A stretch of 23,176 nt of DNA, taken from assembly GCA_041393535.1 (NCBI GenBank), contig JAWKJY010000023.1, forward strand, positions 1-23,176, given 5' to 3'. Position 1 is the first letter of the stretch, and each line of letters begins with the position of its first letter. This document shows positions 6,752 to 14,801 of this stretch, piece after piece. The notes below the pieces were generated by a model. It saw nothing but the letters and a program-made list of their open reading frames with translations. It was not told the origin of the DNA and did no database searches. This stretch comes from JAWKJY01 sp041393535. Its GTDB lineage: Bacteria; Actinomycetota; Thermoleophilia; Gaiellales; Gaiellaceae. The position numbers and the translations under genes were made by a program.

Positions 6752-7385
6752 CCCGGCGCGCCTGCATCGGTTCGACCGGCGGGAACGGCTGCTGCACTGG
6801 ACGCACGCCGGCGCCGTGCTCGTCCTGCTCGCCTCGGGCTTCGCGCTCTACCAGCCGGACCTCGCCGAGCTGATCGGCCGCCGTCCGCTCGTCCGCGACG
6901 TCCACGTCGACACCGCGCTGGCTTGGGGGGCGGCGCTCCTCGCGCAGGCGCTCCTCGGTGGCCGGGCCCTGCGAGACCGCCTGCGCGAGCTCGGCGACCC
7001 GGCCGCGCCGCGGTTCAACCGCGGCCAGAAGACCCACGCGACGATCCAGGCGGCCCTCGCCGTGCTCGTCTCGCTCACGGGCGCCCTCATCTGGCTCGGC
7101 GAGCGGCACACCGGCCTGCGGGTCGGGGGAGCGGTCGCGCTCCACGACGTGCTCGCGCTCGCGACACTCGCCCTGCTGCTCGGCCACCTCTACCTCGCGG
7201 TCCTGCACCCGGCGACCCGGCACGCCCTGCGCGGGATGACTCGGGGCGAGGTCGACGCGGCCTGGGCCCGGGAGCAGCATCCCGCCTGGGCCGCCGAGGA
7301 TCTCGGCGAGAGCGGCGAGCGAGGCTCCGGCGAGGCGGATCGGGGGCCCGCTCGGCCGTACGATGACCGGATGGTCGCGTCGTGA
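6738..7385 (+). CDS. Membrane cytochrome b (b561/FDH-gamma-like) electron carrier
   Basis: 215 residues from ATG 6738, which lies inside the end of the upstream gene. About four hydrophobic helices with histidines placed for two hemes: LLHWTHAGAVLVLLASGFAL, HVDTALAWGAALLAQALLGG, KTHATIQAALAVLVSLTGAL, and LHDVLALATLALLLGHLYLA followed by VLHPATRHALRG. This is the pattern of di-heme cytochrome b subunits of formate dehydrogenase, hydrogenase and thiosulfate reductase, not of MsrQ. It probably passes electrons between the quinone pool and the exported molybdoenzyme. The stop overlaps the next start as GTGA. Confidence 0.87.
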   Translation: MAVPDPARLHRFDRRERLLHWTHAGAVLVLLASGFALYQPDLAELIGRRPLVRDVHVDTALAWGAALLAQALLGGRALRDRLRELGDPAAPRFNRGQKTHATIQAALAVLVSLTGALIWLGERHTGLRVGGAVALHDVLALATLALLLGHLYLAVLHPATRHALRGMTRGEVDAAWAREQHPAWAAEDLGESGERGSGEADRGPARPYDDRMVAS

Positions 7386-8824
7386 TCGGGCTGCGCAGGG
7401 AGCGCCACGAGTTCGACCTGGCGGTGATCGGCATGGGGTCGGCCGGTGGGGTCGCGGTGTCCTTCGCGGCACGGCTCGGCCTGAGCGTCGCGGCGATCGA
7501 GCGCGAGCGGATCGGCGGCGACTGCCTCTGGACGGGCTGCGTCCCGTCGAAGGCGCTGCTCGCCTCGGCGAAGGCCGCGCACCACGTGCGCACGGCGGCG
7601 CGCTACGGCGTTCTCGCCGACGAGCCCCGGATCGACCTGCCCGCCGTGTGGCGGCGCATCCGCGCCGTCCAGGAGGAGATCGCCGCGGCCGACGACAGCC
7701 CGGAGCGCTTCGCCGACCTTGGCGCGACCGTGGTCACGGGCGACGCGCGCCTCGTCGGCCCGCACGCCGTCCGGGTCGGCGAGCGAACGCTCGACGCGCG
7801 CGCGATCCTCGTCTGCACGGGCAGCCGGCCGGCCGTGCCGGACGTCCCCGGGCTCGCCGACCAGGCCTACCTGACGAGCGAGACGCTGTGGCAGCTCGGG
7901 CGGCCGCCGGCCTCGCTCGTCGTCCTCGGCGGCGGGCCGATCGGCTGCGAGCTGGCACAGGCGTTGCAGCGGCTCGGCGTCCGGGTGACGCTCGTCCAGC
8001 GCGGGCCGGCCCTGCTCCCGCGCGACGAGCCAGCGCTGGCCGCCCTGCTTGCCGACGTCCTGCGGGGGGAGGGCGTCGACCTCCGGCTCGGCGCCGAGGC
8101 CGTCCGCGTCGAGGGCGGCCACGCTGGCGTGCGCGTCGTCGTGCGGTCGGGCGGCCGCGATGAAGCCGTCGACGCGGATGGCGTGCTCGTCGCGGCGGGC
8201 CGCCGGCCCAACGTCGAGGGCCTCGGGCTGGAGGAGCTCGGCGTTGCGGTCGGCCCGCGCGGCATCGTCGTCGACGAGCACCTCCGCACGAGCGTCCGCT
8301 CGATCTACGCCGCGGGCGACGTTGCCGGCCGCCACCTGTTCACGCACGCGGCGGGGCAGGAGGCCGCGATCGCCGTGCGCAACGTCGCCTTCCCCGGGTC
8401 GAGCCGCCCAGCGCGGCTCGTCCCCTGGTGCACGTTCACGGATCCCGAGCTCGCCCACGCGGGCCTGACGGAGACCGAGGCGGTCGAGCGGCACGGCCCC
8501 GCGAGGGTGCGCGTGCGCGAGCTCGACCTCGGGCACTCCGACCGCGCGCGCGCCGACGGCACGACCGTCGGCTCCATCCGGCTCGTCGAGGCCCGCGGCC
8601 GGCTCGTTGGCGCCCACGTGCTCGCGCCCGCAGCGGGGGAGCTGATCGGCGAGCTCGCGCTCGCGATCGACCGCAAGCTGCCGCTCGCCCGGCTCGGCGC
8701 GCTCGTCCATCCGTACCCGACGCTCTCCACCTCCGTGAACCTCCTCGGCGCGCACGCGGCGTTCGACCGCGTGCGCCCCCTCCTGCCGCTGCTGCGCCGC
8801 GCGCGCCCGCCGGGCCGGGACTAG
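7382..8824 (+). CDS. FAD-dependent pyridine nucleotide-disulfide oxidoreductase
   Basis: 480 residues from GTG 7382 (GTGA overlap with the cytochrome gene). It has the FAD dinucleotide fold (AVIGMGSAGGVAVSFAARLG), the redox-active disulfide GGDCLWTGCVPSK (Cys48, Cys53), the NAD(P) motif VVLGGGPIGCELA at ~180-192, the second FAD motif SIYAAGDVAG, and the C-terminal active-site HPYPTLS of the partner subunit. This is the architecture of dihydrolipoamide dehydrogenase and mercuric reductase. The HMA domain and C-terminal CysCys pair of MerA are absent, so mercury reduction is unlikely. The disulfide substrate is unknown. The operon position suggests it serves the preceding redox pair or a periplasmic thiol relay. 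It converges with the permease gene, stops overlapping by 4 bases. Confidence 0.92.
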   Translation: MIGLRRERHEFDLAVIGMGSAGGVAVSFAARLGLSVAAIERERIGGDCLWTGCVPSKALLASAKAAHHVRTAARYGVLADEPRIDLPAVWRRIRAVQEEIAAADDSPERFADLGATVVTGDARLVGPHAVRVGERTLDARAILVCTGSRPAVPDVPGLADQAYLTSETLWQLGRPPASLVVLGGGPIGCELAQALQRLGVRVTLVQRGPALLPRDEPALAALLADVLRGEGVDLRLGAEAVRVEGGHAGVRVVVRSGGRDEAVDADGVLVAAGRRPNVEGLGLEELGVAVGPRGIVVDEHLRTSVRSIYAAGDVAGRHLFTHAAGQEAAIAVRNVAFPGSSRPARLVPWCTFTDPELAHAGLTETEAVERHGPARVRVRELDLGHSDRARADGTTVGSIRLVEARGRLVGAHVLAPAAGELIGELALAIDRKLPLARLGALVHPYPTLSTSVNLLGAHAAFDRVRPLLPLLRRARPPGRD

Positions 8825-9588
8825 AGCGGGCGGCGCGTCAGCCTCGCCGTCGCGACGAGCGCGAGGAGCGGGGGGACGATCGCCAGCGTCGCGAGCGCGG
8901 CCGCGACCTCGGGGTCGACGCGCACGTACGGGAGCAGCACGACCGGGAGCGTCGGCAGGCCGACGGCGAGGGAGAGGCCGTACTGGCCCCACGAGACGAG
9001 GAAGCCGAGCGCGACGGCCGTGACGAGCGCCGGGCGGAGGGCCGGCACGGTGACGAGCAGCAGGAGGCGCGCCGGCGTGAGCCCGAGCGTGCGCGCCTGC
9101 TCCTCCAGCTGGCGCAGCGAGGGTGTGAAGCCGCCGACGAGCGCGAGCACGACGTACGGGAGGACGACGACGAGGTGCGCGAGCACCAGCCCGCCGAGGG
9201 TGTCGATCAGGCCGAGCCGGACGAACCACTCGGTCAGCCCGACCCCGGTGGCGTAGCCGGGGACGAGCAGCGGCAGGCCGAGCACGAGCAGCACGAGCCC
9301 CGGGTGGCGGAGCCGTCGCTCGCCGAGCGCGCGGGCGGCGGGCCAGCCGAGCGCGAGCGCGAGCGCGGTCGCGGCGAGCGCGACCGCAAGCGAGGTCGCG
9401 AGCGCGCCGCCGGCTCCCTCGTCGAACGCGGTCGCGAACCCGCGGGTGCCCAGCCGCTGCGGGAGGAGCGACGGCCCGCGCCACTCGTCCGCGACGCCCT
9501 GCACGACGAGGGTGACGAGCGGGAGCGCGACCGCGGCCACGACGGCCGTGTCCCGGGCGCGGCGCAGGGCGCGGGCGCCGTCAGGCAC
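8821..9588 (-). CDS. ABC transporter permease (YnjC C-terminal half equivalent)
   Basis: 255 residues from GTG 9588, overlapping the upstream permease by 8 bases. Six or so hydrophobic helices and the cytoplasmic EAA-type loop that docks on the ATPase (LEEQARTLGLTPARLLLLVT followed by VPALRPAL) mark a binding-protein-dependent permease. With the permease at 9581-10423 it totals about 535 residues, close to the single fused YnjC permease of E. coli, so the two probably form a heterodimer equivalent to that fusion. Substrate unknown. Confidence 0.88.
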   Translation of the reverse strand: MPDGARALRRARDTAVVAAVALPLVTLVVQGVADEWRGPSLLPQRLGTRGFATAFDEGAGGALATSLAVALAATALALALGWPAARALGERRLRHPGLVLLVLGLPLLVPGYATGVGLTEWFVRLGLIDTLGGLVLAHLVVVLPYVVLALVGGFTPSLRQLEEQARTLGLTPARLLLLVTVPALRPALVTAVALGFLVSWGQYGLSLAVGLPTLPVVLLPYVRVDPEVAAALATLAIVPPLLALVATARLTRRPL

Positions 9589-10423
9589 GGGCGCTCCGCG
9601 CGAGCCGCAGCGCGGCGAGGCCGAGCAGGAGCGACAGGGCGGTCGCGACGAGCAGGCTCGCCGCGGCGGTCGCCTGCCCGCCGAACGCGTCGAGCTGCGT
9701 CGCCTGGAGCGCGTAGCCGGCGAGCGTCTGCGGCGCGTTCGGGCCGACGGCGAGCGGCACCTCGAGCGCGCCGAGCGCGAACGCGGCGACGACGAGCGAG
9801 CCGAGCGCGAGCGGGCCGGCGACGGCGGGCAGGACGACCCAGCGCAGGCGCTGCCAGCGCCCGGCCCCGAGCGTCGCGGCCACCTCCTCCCGCTCGCGCA
9901 GCCGCCGACCGAGCACGGCCAGCAGCAGCACGGTCAGGAACGGCGCCTCCTTGACGACGTACACGAGCACGACTCCGGCGCCGGCGCGGTCGCCGACGAG
10001 GTCGACCGGAAGCGCGCCGACCGCCCGTTCCACGAGGCCGCCGGGACCGAGCCAGAGGACGGCGCCGACGGCGACGATCAGGTGCGGCACGGGCAAGGGC
10101 AGTGACACGAGGAGCCGTGGAGCCGCGCCGCGGTGGCGGAGCGCGAGGGAGGCCGCGAGCGCGAGCACGGCCGAGATCGCCGTCGCGAGCAGCGTCGTGC
10201 GCAGCGAGAACCAGAGCGCGTCGCCGAAGGTCGGATCACGGGCCAGCTCCCGCCAGGCCCCGAGGCCGAGCGGCCGCTCGCCGGGGCCGAAGCCCGGGTC
10301 GAGGCTCTGGCGGACCGCGCCCGCGATCGCCGTCCCGAAGAGCACGACGATCGGGACGAGCGCGAGCCAGACGGCGAGCGAGGGCCCGGCCTCGCGGTCG
10401 CGCTTCCTGGCGCGCCCGGTCAC
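9581..10423 (-). CDS. ABC transporter permease (YnjC N-terminal half equivalent)
   Basis: 280 residues from GTG 10423, with GGGAG about 8 bases upstream as Shine-Dalgarno. Hydrophobic helices surround a clear EAA loop (EEVAATLGAGRWQRLRWVVL then PAVAGPLALG). N-terminal basic residues precede the first helix, so the N-terminus is cytoplasmic. Its ATPase and binding protein lie on the same strand but beyond an oppositely oriented gene (10441-11058). It therefore needs either read-through across that gene or its own promoter inside it. The divergent starts are only 17 bases apart. Confidence 0.88.
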   Translation of the reverse strand: MTGRARKRDREAGPSLAVWLALVPIVVLFGTAIAGAVRQSLDPGFGPGERPLGLGAWRELARDPTFGDALWFSLRTTLLATAISAVLALAASLALRHRGAAPRLLVSLPLPVPHLIVAVGAVLWLGPGGLVERAVGALPVDLVGDRAGAGVVLVYVVKEAPFLTVLLLAVLGRRLREREEVAATLGAGRWQRLRWVVLPAVAGPLALGSLVVAAFALGALEVPLAVGPNAPQTLAGYALQATQLDAFGGQATAAASLLVATALSLLLGLAALRLARSARA

Positions 10424-10440
10424 GGGGCATACTCCCGCGG

Positions 10441-11058
10441 ATGTTCGACGCCGCCTTCCGCCGTCATGCGGGCGCCGCGCTCGCTGGCACGGCCGGACGG
10501 CTCGCCCGCGCCGGGGTGCGGCCGCTGCACGTCACGGGCCTCGGCCTCGTTGTCGGGGTCGGCGCCTGCGTGCTTGCGGGCCTCGAGCTGTGGCCGGCCG
10601 CGCTCGCCCTGCTGCTCGTCAACCGCGCGCTCGACGCGCTCGACGGGGTGCTCGCGCGCCAGGTCGGGCCGACCGACCTGGGTGGGCTCGCGGACCTGCT
10701 GGCCGACCTGGTCGTCTACGCGGGCTTCGTCGTCGCGGTCGGCGTGGCCGTGCCCGACGCGCGGCTCGCCGCCGCGGCGCTCCTGGCCACGTACTACCTC
10801 AACGTCGGCCTCTGGCTGTCGCTGGCGCAGGTGGCGGCCCGGCGGGGCGTCGAGCTCGGGGACGACCGGTCGCTGCGCTTCGTGCGGGGCCTCGCGGAGG
10901 CGACGGAGACGACGGTCGCGTACGGGCTGATCTGCCTCCTGCCGGGGCACGCGGCGACGATCGCCTGGGCGTTCGCGGGCGTGGTCGCGGCGACGGTCGC
11001 GCAGCGCGTCGTCCTCGCGCTGCGGCTGCTGCGCGGGCCGCGGGCTCACGAGGGCTGA
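10441..11058 (+). CDS. ynjF: CDP-alcohol phosphatidyltransferase, YnjF-like
   Basis: 205 residues from ATG 10441. The enzyme class joins the phosphatidyl (or similar) group of a CDP-linked donor to an alcohol in the membrane. The eight-residue signature D-x2-D-G-x2-A-R-x8-G-x3-D-x3-D is complete (DALDGVLARQVGPTDLGG then LADLLAD). Several membrane helices surround it. The later segment RFVRGLAEATETTVAYGLIC matches, from memory, the 'GGLTEGTET' region of E. coli YnjF, and the neighbours are YnjBCD-like, which supports the assignment. It is transcribed against all surrounding transporter genes and its stop overlaps the ATPase stop by 13 bases. The alcohol acceptor is unknown. Confidence 0.88.
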   Translation: MFDAAFRRHAGAALAGTAGRLARAGVRPLHVTGLGLVVGVGACVLAGLELWPAALALLLVNRALDALDGVLARQVGPTDLGGLADLLADLVVYAGFVVAVGVAVPDARLAAAALLATYYLNVGLWLSLAQVAARRGVELGDDRSLRFVRGLAEATETTVAYGLICLLPGHAATIAWAFAGVVAATVAQRVVLALRLLRGPRAHEG

Positions 11059-12077
11059 CCGGCCTCGCGCTCCGTCGGCGCCGGGTCGTTCCCCGGGATC
11101 CGCCAGAGGTCGGCGGGCGCGAGGCGGACGCCGACGATGGTGCCGGCCGGGGGCGCGTCGCCGACCGGGACGTGCGCCTCGAGCGAGAGGCCGGGGCGCA
11201 CCAGCCGCAGGCGGACGTGGGCGCCGACGAACGTCGCCTCCTCGACGGTCAGACGGAGAGCGCTCGCGTCGTCGAGGTGGACGTCCTCCGGGCGGACGAC
11301 CAGCGTCGCCTCGCCGTCGGCGCCGGGCACGTCGACGCACGCGTCGCCGAGGTGGAGTCGCCCGCGCTCGACGACGCCGCGCAGGACGTTCGCCGCGCCG
11401 AAGAAGCGCGCGACCGCCGCGCTCGCGGGGCGGCGGAAGAGCGCCTCCGGGACGTCGTGCTGGACGACCCGGCCCTCGAGCAGAAGCGCGATCCGGTCGC
11501 CGAGCTCGGCCGCTTCCGCTCGGTCGTGCGTCACGAGCAGCGTCGTCACGCCGCGCCGGTCGCGCAGCTCGGCGATCAGGCGCCGCAGCCCCTCCCGGCG
11601 GTTGGGGTCGACGGCGGCGAGGGGCTCGTCGAGCAGGAGCAGGGCGGGGTCGACGCAGAGCGCCCGGGCGAGGGCGACGCGCTGCTGCTCGCCGCCGGAG
11701 AGCCCGGCGACGTCCCGGCCGCGCAGCCCGGCGAGGCCGACCTCCGCGAGCATCTCGGCGGCCTGCTCGCGGCGCCGCCGGCGCCCGACGCCGGCGGCGC
11801 GAAGCCCGAGCGCGACGTTGTCGACGACGTCGAGGTGCGGCAGCAGCCGCGGCTCCTGGAAGACGACCGCGACGCGGCGACGGTGGCTCGGGACACCGGC
11901 GAGGGAGCGGCCGTCGAGCAGGATCTCGCCGCCGGCGAGCGGGTCGAGCCCGGCGATCGCGCGGACGAGCGTCGTCTTCCCGGCGCCGGACGGCCCGACG
12001 ACGGCAGTCGCGGCCCCGGACGGCAGCTCGAGCGAGACGCCCCGCAGGATCGGCGCGCCGTCCCGGGCGACGGTCAC
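11046..12077 (-). CDS. ynjD: ABC transporter ATP-binding protein, YnjD-like
   Basis: 343 residues from GTG 12077. Complete nucleotide-binding set: Walker A GPSGAGKTT (~28-36), Q-loop VFQEP (Gln74), signature LSGGEQQRVA (~126), Walker B LLLLDEP (Asp150, Glu151), H-loop LVTHD (His184). A C-terminal ~110-residue TOBE-like domain (ATLVVRPEDVHLDD, then TFVGAHVRLRLV) is typical of importers of the spermidine/iron/thiamine type. The coding frame continues upstream with family-like residues (GLDCRDVT) but no ATG/GTG/TTG, so a non-standard earlier start is possible. It lies 20 bases after the binding-protein gene. Confidence 0.9.
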   Translation of the reverse strand: MTVARDGAPILRGVSLELPSGAATAVVGPSGAGKTTLVRAIAGLDPLAGGEILLDGRSLAGVPSHRRRVAVVFQEPRLLPHLDVVDNVALGLRAAGVGRRRRREQAAEMLAEVGLAGLRGRDVAGLSGGEQQRVALARALCVDPALLLLDEPLAAVDPNRREGLRRLIAELRDRRGVTTLLVTHDRAEAAELGDRIALLLEGRVVQHDVPEALFRRPASAAVARFFGAANVLRGVVERGRLHLGDACVDVPGADGEATLVVRPEDVHLDDASALRLTVEEATFVGAHVRLRLVRPGLSLEAHVPVGDAPPAGTIVGVRLAPADLWRIPGNDPAPTEREAGQPS

Positions 12078-12097
12078 GTCGCGGCAGTCGAGGCCGC

Positions 12098-13285
12098 CTA
12101 TCCGAGCACCTCCGCGAGCCAGGCGCGCTCGATCGGCTCGATCCGGTCAGCCGCGAGCTCGGCCAACCGTTTGCCGAAGTCGGAGAGCAGGTACGGGCTG
12201 TCCGTCGAGGCGGAGAACGCCGCCCGCTGAGCCTCGTCGAGCCGCCCGAGGTCGAGCACGGTCGGGATGCCGAGCCCGGCCGGGTCGGCCTTCACGGCCT
12301 GGAGCGCCGGGTCGAGCAGGAGGTTCGCGACGACGAGCGCGCCCTCCGCGCTGCCGGCGTTGCGGGGGATCGCGACGAACGACGTGTTCACGAGCGCGCC
12401 GCCCTCGAGCAGGAACGGCCGCACCGTCTCCGGGAACGTCCCGCGCGCGACGCCGGTCGCGACGAAGCTCGGGTCGTAGCTCATCGCCAGGTCGACCTCG
12501 CCGTTCCCGAACAGCTCGTTCAGCTCGGCCTCCGACTTCGGGAACGCGTCGCCGCCACGCCACTGGTACGGCCGCAGCTCGCGCAGGTAGTCGACCGCGG
12601 CGTCGAGCGAGCCGAGGCGCTGGACGACCTGGCGGACGAACGCCGACCCGGTGAAGTCGGGCGGCGCCGGGTACGTGAACCGGCCCGGGTTCGCGCGAGC
12701 CCAGACGAGCAGCTCGGCGAACGTGTCGGGCGGGTCGGGGAGGCGCGCCCGGTCGTAGGCGTAGACGAACGCGGCGCCGCTCCACGGCGCCTCCTGCCCG
12801 TCCGTCGGCACCTGCAGGTCGAGCGACGCCGCGGGCGCCGCGAGGTCGAGATAGCGGCTGTTCGGCAGCCCCGCGACCCAGTCGGGCCGCCACAGGCCGG
12901 CCTGCTTGCCTGCCGCGAAGTTCTCGCCGTTGATCCAGATCAGGTCGACCGACCCGCCCTCCTCGCGCCCGGCGCGCAGCTCGGCGGCGACGCGCTTGAC
13001 GGCGTCGGCCGTGTCGGTGATCGGGACGCGCTCGAGCGTGACGCCGAGCTCGGCCGCCGCCGGCGCGACGACGTCGTCGACGTAGGCGTTGACGCGGACG
13101 TCGCCGCCGTACATCCACCAGCGAACGGTCTGGTCACGCGCCCGGGCCAGGACGCCGTCCCAGTCGCCCGCCGCCTCGGCGGGGACGCTCGCCGGAGCGT
13201 CGGTCGCGGCACTTTCCCCGCCGCATCCGGCGAGAGCGGCGGCGAGCAGGGCGAGGGCAGCGATGACGACGGCTGGGGCGCGCAT
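12098..13285 (-). CDS. ynjB: ABC transporter lipoprotein binding protein, YnjB-like
   Basis: 395 residues from ATG 13285. Signal peptide with lipobox LAGC (Cys21), so it is anchored on the outer face of the membrane. The body carries the distinctive YnjB pattern: WWMYGGDVRVNAYVDDVV, ERVPITDTADAVKRV, and above all GGSVDLIWINGENFAAGKQA, followed by LPNSRYLD. Extracellular solute-binding folds of this type deliver small molecules to the permeases. The ligand of YnjB proteins is not established to my knowledge. It starts 10 bases after the radical SAM stop, implying co-transcription. Confidence 0.9.
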   Translation of the reverse strand: MRAPAVVIAALALLAAALAGCGGESAATDAPASVPAEAAGDWDGVLARARDQTVRWWMYGGDVRVNAYVDDVVAPAAAELGVTLERVPITDTADAVKRVAAELRAGREEGGSVDLIWINGENFAAGKQAGLWRPDWVAGLPNSRYLDLAAPAASLDLQVPTDGQEAPWSGAAFVYAYDRARLPDPPDTFAELLVWARANPGRFTYPAPPDFTGSAFVRQVVQRLGSLDAAVDYLRELRPYQWRGGDAFPKSEAELNELFGNGEVDLAMSYDPSFVATGVARGTFPETVRPFLLEGGALVNTSFVAIPRNAGSAEGALVVANLLLDPALQAVKADPAGLGIPTVLDLGRLDEAQRAAFSASTDSPYLLSDFGKRLAELAADRIEPIERAWLAEVLG

Positions 13286-13295
13286 CGACGGCCTC

Positions 13296-14720
13296 TCAGG
13301 CGGCGGGGGTCGGCTCGGGCGCCGCGTCGAGCGCTGCCGAGCGGTCGTGCAGCGGGAGCAGCCGCGCGAGCGCACGGTTCGCCTCGGGGTCGAGGACGGC
13401 GTGCTGGACGCATGCGGGCACGAGCTCGTCGGACTCGGGATGGGCCATGGAGTAGGCGCAGGCCTCGAGCCGCTCCTGGGCCGCCCGGATCGCGGGGTCG
13501 TCGCTCGTCCGGCCCTCGCGCAGGAGCTCCCAGGCCGGGCCGACGACCGCCGCGTCCATGAAGTTGTGCATGACGAACGTCATCGGCCGCACGCCGCCGA
13601 GCAGCGGCCGGAGCCCGGTGCGGCGGGCGAGGCGCCAGCCGACCCCGAGCGCCGTGGGCGCGAGCGACGGCCGCCGGAGCGCAGCGCGCAGGACGCGCGC
13701 GGCCATCAACGGCCGCGAGACGAAGAGGAAGTTGCCCGGGAACGCCGCGAAGAACGCGTCGCGCGCGGCGAGGTCGCGCGGGTCCTCGTCGTCCAGCACG
13801 GGCACGAAGCGCTCGCCCGTGTCGATCCCCCAGACCGCGCGGTTGCAGCGGAGGTCGCCGAGCTGGATCGCACGGTACGGCAGCCGACTGCCCGCGCCCC
13901 GCTCGATCTCGGCCCAGACGTCGTCGTCGGTGAGCGCGCGGTAGGCGCCGCGCCAGCGCGCCTGGTGGCCGACGAAGGCCGCCGGCTGGAACGAGAAGAG
14001 CCGGAAGCCCATCGAGCGGCACGCACGGATCACGTCCGCCACCTCGCCGACGTTCGCCGGGGTGACGGTCATGTTGTGCGCCAGGTAGCTGCGCACGCCG
14101 TGCTCCCGGCGCAGCCGCTCGAACTTCGCGCACCACTCGGCCCGGAAGGGGTTCAGCTCCCGCTCCGAGGTCGGCCGCTCGATCCCCCGGCGGCCGAGCA
14201 TCGTCGAGTCGAAGTGCGCCGCGAACGAGACGAGCCGGAAGCGCGGACGGCCATCCGGGCGGACCGTCAGGCGCACGAGGTAGTCGTAGTCGACGTCGCC
14301 GTGCGTGAAGCTCATCGGCACGCGGTCGTGCGCCCACATCCGCTCGAGCGCGGCCGCGTGGTCGTCCGGGTCGAGCAGCGAGGCCTCGCCGCCGATCAGC
14401 TGCGCGTACTGGCCGGGCCCGCGCCGGGCACGGAAGTGCGCCAGCTGCCGGTCGACCTCGGCGATCGTGTGGGGCCCGTCGACGCGGACCCGGTTCGCGT
14501 CCTTCGAGTGGTAGCAGGGCGTGCAGGCGAGGTTGCAGCGCGGGAAGACGCCGTGCGTCCCCTCGCAGCCGGTCATCCGCCGCCCGACGATCTGGGCCGG
14601 CGTGCGCACCCGCTCCGGCAGCTCGGCCCAGCGCCGCGCGAGCGCGGCCTCCACCTCGGGGTCGACGATGCGCGTCGCGCGCTCGAGCGCACGCAGCCGC
14701 CTGAGGATCGCCGGGCCCAT
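13296..14720 (-). CDS. Radical SAM enzyme
   Basis: 474 residues from ATG 14720, with GGAG 7 bases upstream (a GTG immediately before is an alternative). The [4Fe-4S]/SAM motif CxxxCxxC is Cys62, Cys66 and Cys69 (RCNLACTPCYHSKDANR), followed by the glycine-rich segment AQLIGGEASLLDPDD that binds SAM. No classical seven-Cys SPASM array is obvious, although several Cys occur near the C-terminus (LEACAYSM, VPACVQHAV). It lies between the selenocysteine candidate and the YnjB-like gene, all on one strand, so a role in processing the imported compound, a lipid or a peptide is plausible. Substrate unknown. Confidence 0.88.
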   Translation of the reverse strand: MGPAILRRLRALERATRIVDPEVEAALARRWAELPERVRTPAQIVGRRMTGCEGTHGVFPRCNLACTPCYHSKDANRVRVDGPHTIAEVDRQLAHFRARRGPGQYAQLIGGEASLLDPDDHAAALERMWAHDRVPMSFTHGDVDYDYLVRLTVRPDGRPRFRLVSFAAHFDSTMLGRRGIERPTSERELNPFRAEWCAKFERLRREHGVRSYLAHNMTVTPANVGEVADVIRACRSMGFRLFSFQPAAFVGHQARWRGAYRALTDDDVWAEIERGAGSRLPYRAIQLGDLRCNRAVWGIDTGERFVPVLDDEDPRDLAARDAFFAAFPGNFLFVSRPLMAARVLRAALRRPSLAPTALGVGWRLARRTGLRPLLGGVRPMTFVMHNFMDAAVVGPAWELLREGRTSDDPAIRAAQERLEACAYSMAHPESDELVPACVQHAVLDPEANRALARLLPLHDRSAALDAAPEPTPAA

Positions 14721-14801
14721 CACGACGCTCCGATGCGCCGGGCGCCCGGATCGATGCAGCGGCAGGACATCCGGGCACCGTAGTGGCCGGGTCGGCCGCG
14801 C

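Noticed and set aside
7382..8824. Mercuric reductase
   Set aside because: No HMA domain, no C-terminal CysCys pair and no mer genes nearby; only the general disulfide-reductase architecture is supported.
7190..9484. Open minus-strand frame of over 760 codons
   Set aside because: It runs antisense to the flavin reductase and through the permease in another frame. Its Arg/Ala/Asp-rich composition is the usual shadow of GC-rich codons.
9951..12230. Open plus-strand frame of about 760 codons
   Set aside because: It overlaps permease, YnjF-like and ATPase genes in wrong frames and has no recognisable domain.
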